A program made the position numbers and the translations under genes. The notes under the pieces were generated by a model. The model made no database searches. It was given only the letters and a program-made list of their open reading frames with translations, and was not told where the DNA came from. Shown here piece by piece: positions 5,343 through 6,935 of a stretch of DNA of 6,935 nt (position 1 is the first letter of the stretch; every line of letters begins with the position of its first letter). Source of the stretch: Acidobacteriaceae bacterium (GTDB lineage Bacteria > Acidobacteriota > Terriglobia > Terriglobales > Acidobacteriaceae). The DNA lies in assembly GCA_003165095.1 (NCBI GenBank), contig PLSH01000387.1, positions 626-7,560 on the forward strand, read 5' to 3'.

Positions 5343-6935
5343 TCACATTTTCGGCAACACCAGCACTTCAACGCCGCTGGCCGCGCCCTGCTCGTGAAAC
5401 ACCTGTTCCGTTGCCTTCTGGAACTGCTCCGGCTTGGCGTAAGGAATGTCGGTGAAAGTCTGCGGATTGCGGTCCGTCAACGGGAACCACGAGCTTTGCA
5501 CCTGCACCATGATGCGATGCCCGCGGCGGAACGTGTGGTAGAGATCGGGCATGGTGAAATCGATGTTGGTTTCCTTGCCCGGCGTCAAGGCCTCCGGTTT
5601 TTCCCAACTGTTGCGGAACTTGGCGCGAAAAGGCTCGCCGCGCAGTAACTGCTGGTAGCCGCCCATGTGCAGCGGCGGCTCGTCGAGAATGCGCTTGTTG
5701 GGCCGGCTCGAGTCTTCGGGATCGGGATAATCCTCGGGATAGACATCGATGAGTTTCACGTCGAAGTCGGAGTCGGTGCCGGAGCTGGCTATCTTGAGAT
5801 GCGGCGAGATTGGCCCGGCAATGGTCACGTCTTCTTCGAGGGGATCGGTCTGATACACGAGCACGTCCGGCCTGTAGCTTGCAAAGCGCTGATCGTCCAC
5901 CATGTAACGTTGCGGCACGGTGTCGGTTGTGTAGCCCACAAAAGGCACCGGGTGATTGGGGTCGCTCAGGTACTCGTCCTCGCTCCTGGTTTCAGTGGGC
6001 GCATCGAAGCTGAGGTTGCCGCCCGAGTGGAAGTAAAGTGTCTTCGCCGTCGCGGCCTTGGGCGGCCATGCATCGTGACTCCGCCACACGTTCGTTCCGG
6101 TCTCGAATACCTCGGCTTTGTGCGGAGCCTCGCCTTTTCCCTTCAGGTAATGCTCGAAGAACGGAAATTGGATGTGGGTGCGAAAGTAGTCGGCCGAATT
6201 GGCATTGAACTGCACATCGCCCAGACGGCTGCCCTCGCCGCGCGCCCAGCCGCCGTGAACCCAGGGTCCCTCGACGAGCGTGGTGGGCGTATTGGGGTTG
6301 AATTTGCTGATCGCGTAGAAGGTGCGATATGGCCCCGAGAGATCCTCCGCATCGTACCAGCCGCCAACCACTAGTACCGCGCAGTGCACATTTTTCATGT
6401 GCCGTGACAGGTCGCGCGACTGCCAGTAGTCGTCATATGTGTCGTGCTTGAACTGGTCGTCAAAAAGCCAGTTCGAGCCTTTCAGGTACTGCGTTTCAAG
6501 ATTGGCTATGTTGCCGGCCTGGAGATAGAACTCGTAGCTGTCCGGAGTGCCAAATTGAAACGTGACCGGCGGCTCCGACGATTCCGGATTGTGTTGCGGA
6601 TAAAAGAAGGGAGCGTAAAAGCCGAAATTGGCCGAGAGCATGAACGCCCCCCCGTGATAGGAATCGTCACCCAGGAAAAGGTCGGTCATGGGCGCCTGCG
6701 GGCTGGCTGCAACCAGCGCCGGATGCGAGTCGATGATCGATGCCGAGGTGTAGAAGCCCGGATAGGAGATGCCGTAAATGCCCACCTTGCCGTTGTTGTT
6801 GGGCACATGCTTGAGTAGGAAGTCGATCGTATCCGAGGTGTCGGAGGACTCGTCCACATCCTTGGATGACTTCTTTTGATCGATGTGCTGCTGCATCTCA
6901 ACGAACTCGCCCTCGCTCATCCAGCGCCCGCGCAC
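5343..6935 (-). CDS. CocE/NonD (S15-type) hydrolase, 5' end outside window
   Basis: At least 530 residues are visible; the frame is open to the window edge, and the family is usually ~600-650, so roughly 100 N-terminal residues including any signal peptide lie outside. The GTG at the edge sits inside the conserved VRGRWMSEGEF block and is not the start. These alpha/beta hydrolases cleave acyl esters or amides, including Xaa-Pro dipeptidyl-peptidases, cocaine esterase, alpha-amino acid ester hydrolases and glutaryl acylases. In visible numbering, the nucleophile is Ser57 in YGISYPGF, the acid Asp195 in GGWYDAED and the base His227 in EGPWVHGGW. GDDSYHGGAF (89-98) matches the acidic GDD.xHNGAF segment of ester hydrolase/acylase relatives. 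The cap follows at about 100-180 and a C-terminal jelly-roll domain at about 290-525. The exact substrate cannot be read from sequence. The gene precedes the lipoprotein and S46 genes on the same strand, which suggests shared work on peptides or amino-acyl compounds outside the cytoplasm. Confidence 0.92.
   Translation of the reverse strand: MRGRWMSEGEFVEMQQHIDQKKSSKDVDESSDTSDTIDFLLKHVPNNNGKVGIYGISYPGFYTSASIIDSHPALVAASPQAPMTDLFLGDDSYHGGAFMLSANFGFYAPFFYPQHNPESSEPPVTFQFGTPDSYEFYLQAGNIANLETQYLKGSNWLFDDQFKHDTYDDYWQSRDLSRHMKNVHCAVLVVGGWYDAEDLSGPYRTFYAISKFNPNTPTTLVEGPWVHGGWARGEGSRLGDVQFNANSADYFRTHIQFPFFEHYLKGKGEAPHKAEVFETGTNVWRSHDAWPPKAATAKTLYFHSGGNLSFDAPTETRSEDEYLSDPNHPVPFVGYTTDTVPQRYMVDDQRFASYRPDVLVYQTDPLEEDVTIAGPISPHLKIASSGTDSDFDVKLIDVYPEDYPDPEDSSRPNKRILDEPPLHMGGYQQLLRGEPFRAKFRNSWEKPEALTPGKETNIDFTMPDLYHTFRRGHRIMVQVQSSWFPLTDRNPQTFTDIPYAKPEQFQKATEQVFHEQGAASGVEVLVLPKM

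Noticed and set aside
5667..6374. A 235-codon plus-strand frame opposite the CocE/NonD gene.
   Set aside because: Antisense shadow of a gene with a complete visible catalytic triad; no independent support.
1..6935. Search for CRISPR arrays, insertion sequences, toxin-antitoxin pairs, retrons or other defence systems.
   Set aside because: No repeated spacer structure, transposase, reverse transcriptase, nuclease or toxin motif was seen; the small 299-541 gene has no partner that would make a pair.

Overview
The window is GC-rich bacterial DNA. Its gene content suggests an Acidobacteriota-type soil bacterium: a secreted S46 dipeptidyl-peptidase, a CocE/NonD-family hydrolase, and a lipoprotein of repeated Thr/Ser-rich Ig-like domains. 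That assignment rests on protein style only; no ribosomal or other marker gene is present.

The window falls into two parts. Bases 1 to about 1584 look like mosaic accessory DNA. They hold a tandem pair of GC-rich palindromes (48-90), an 80-residue basic protein with a GGLKGG motif (299-541, +), a gap with a terminator-like hairpin (681-715), and a gene of unknown function on the minus strand (710-1432) whose first ~32 residues look unrelated to the rest. Another reading frame across that gene's 5' end (1320-1511) encodes a Cys-x-x-Cys fragment, as if pieces of different genes were joined there. Between 1494 and 1518 there are short direct repeats with 10-bp spacing.

The boundary between the two parts lies in or next to a damaged tRNA gene. 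On the minus strand from 1628 down to 1585 the sequence is a nearly textbook 5' part of tRNA-Ser(UGA): acceptor 5' strand, D arm and full anticodon arm. The variable arm and most of the T arm are missing, and a 3'-acceptor-like stretch ending in CAA follows directly. A plausible promoter (1648-1677) is still in place upstream. This is the most unusual object in the window and marks a likely integration or deletion boundary.

Bases 1684-6935 look like ordinary chromosome: a conserved hypothetical gene (1684-2097, +), then three minus-strand genes read in the order CocE/NonD hydrolase (5' end outside the window), Ig-repeat lipoprotein, S46 peptidase. The last two are only about 11 bases apart, and the hydrolase ends ~80 bases before the lipoprotein start, so the three may be one transcription unit. 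All act, or are inferred to act, outside the cytoplasm. Together they suggest breakdown of peptides or ester/amide substrates at the cell envelope. I found no CRISPR array, intact insertion sequence, transposase, integrase or recognisable defence system, and no convincing evidence of a new multi-gene system.
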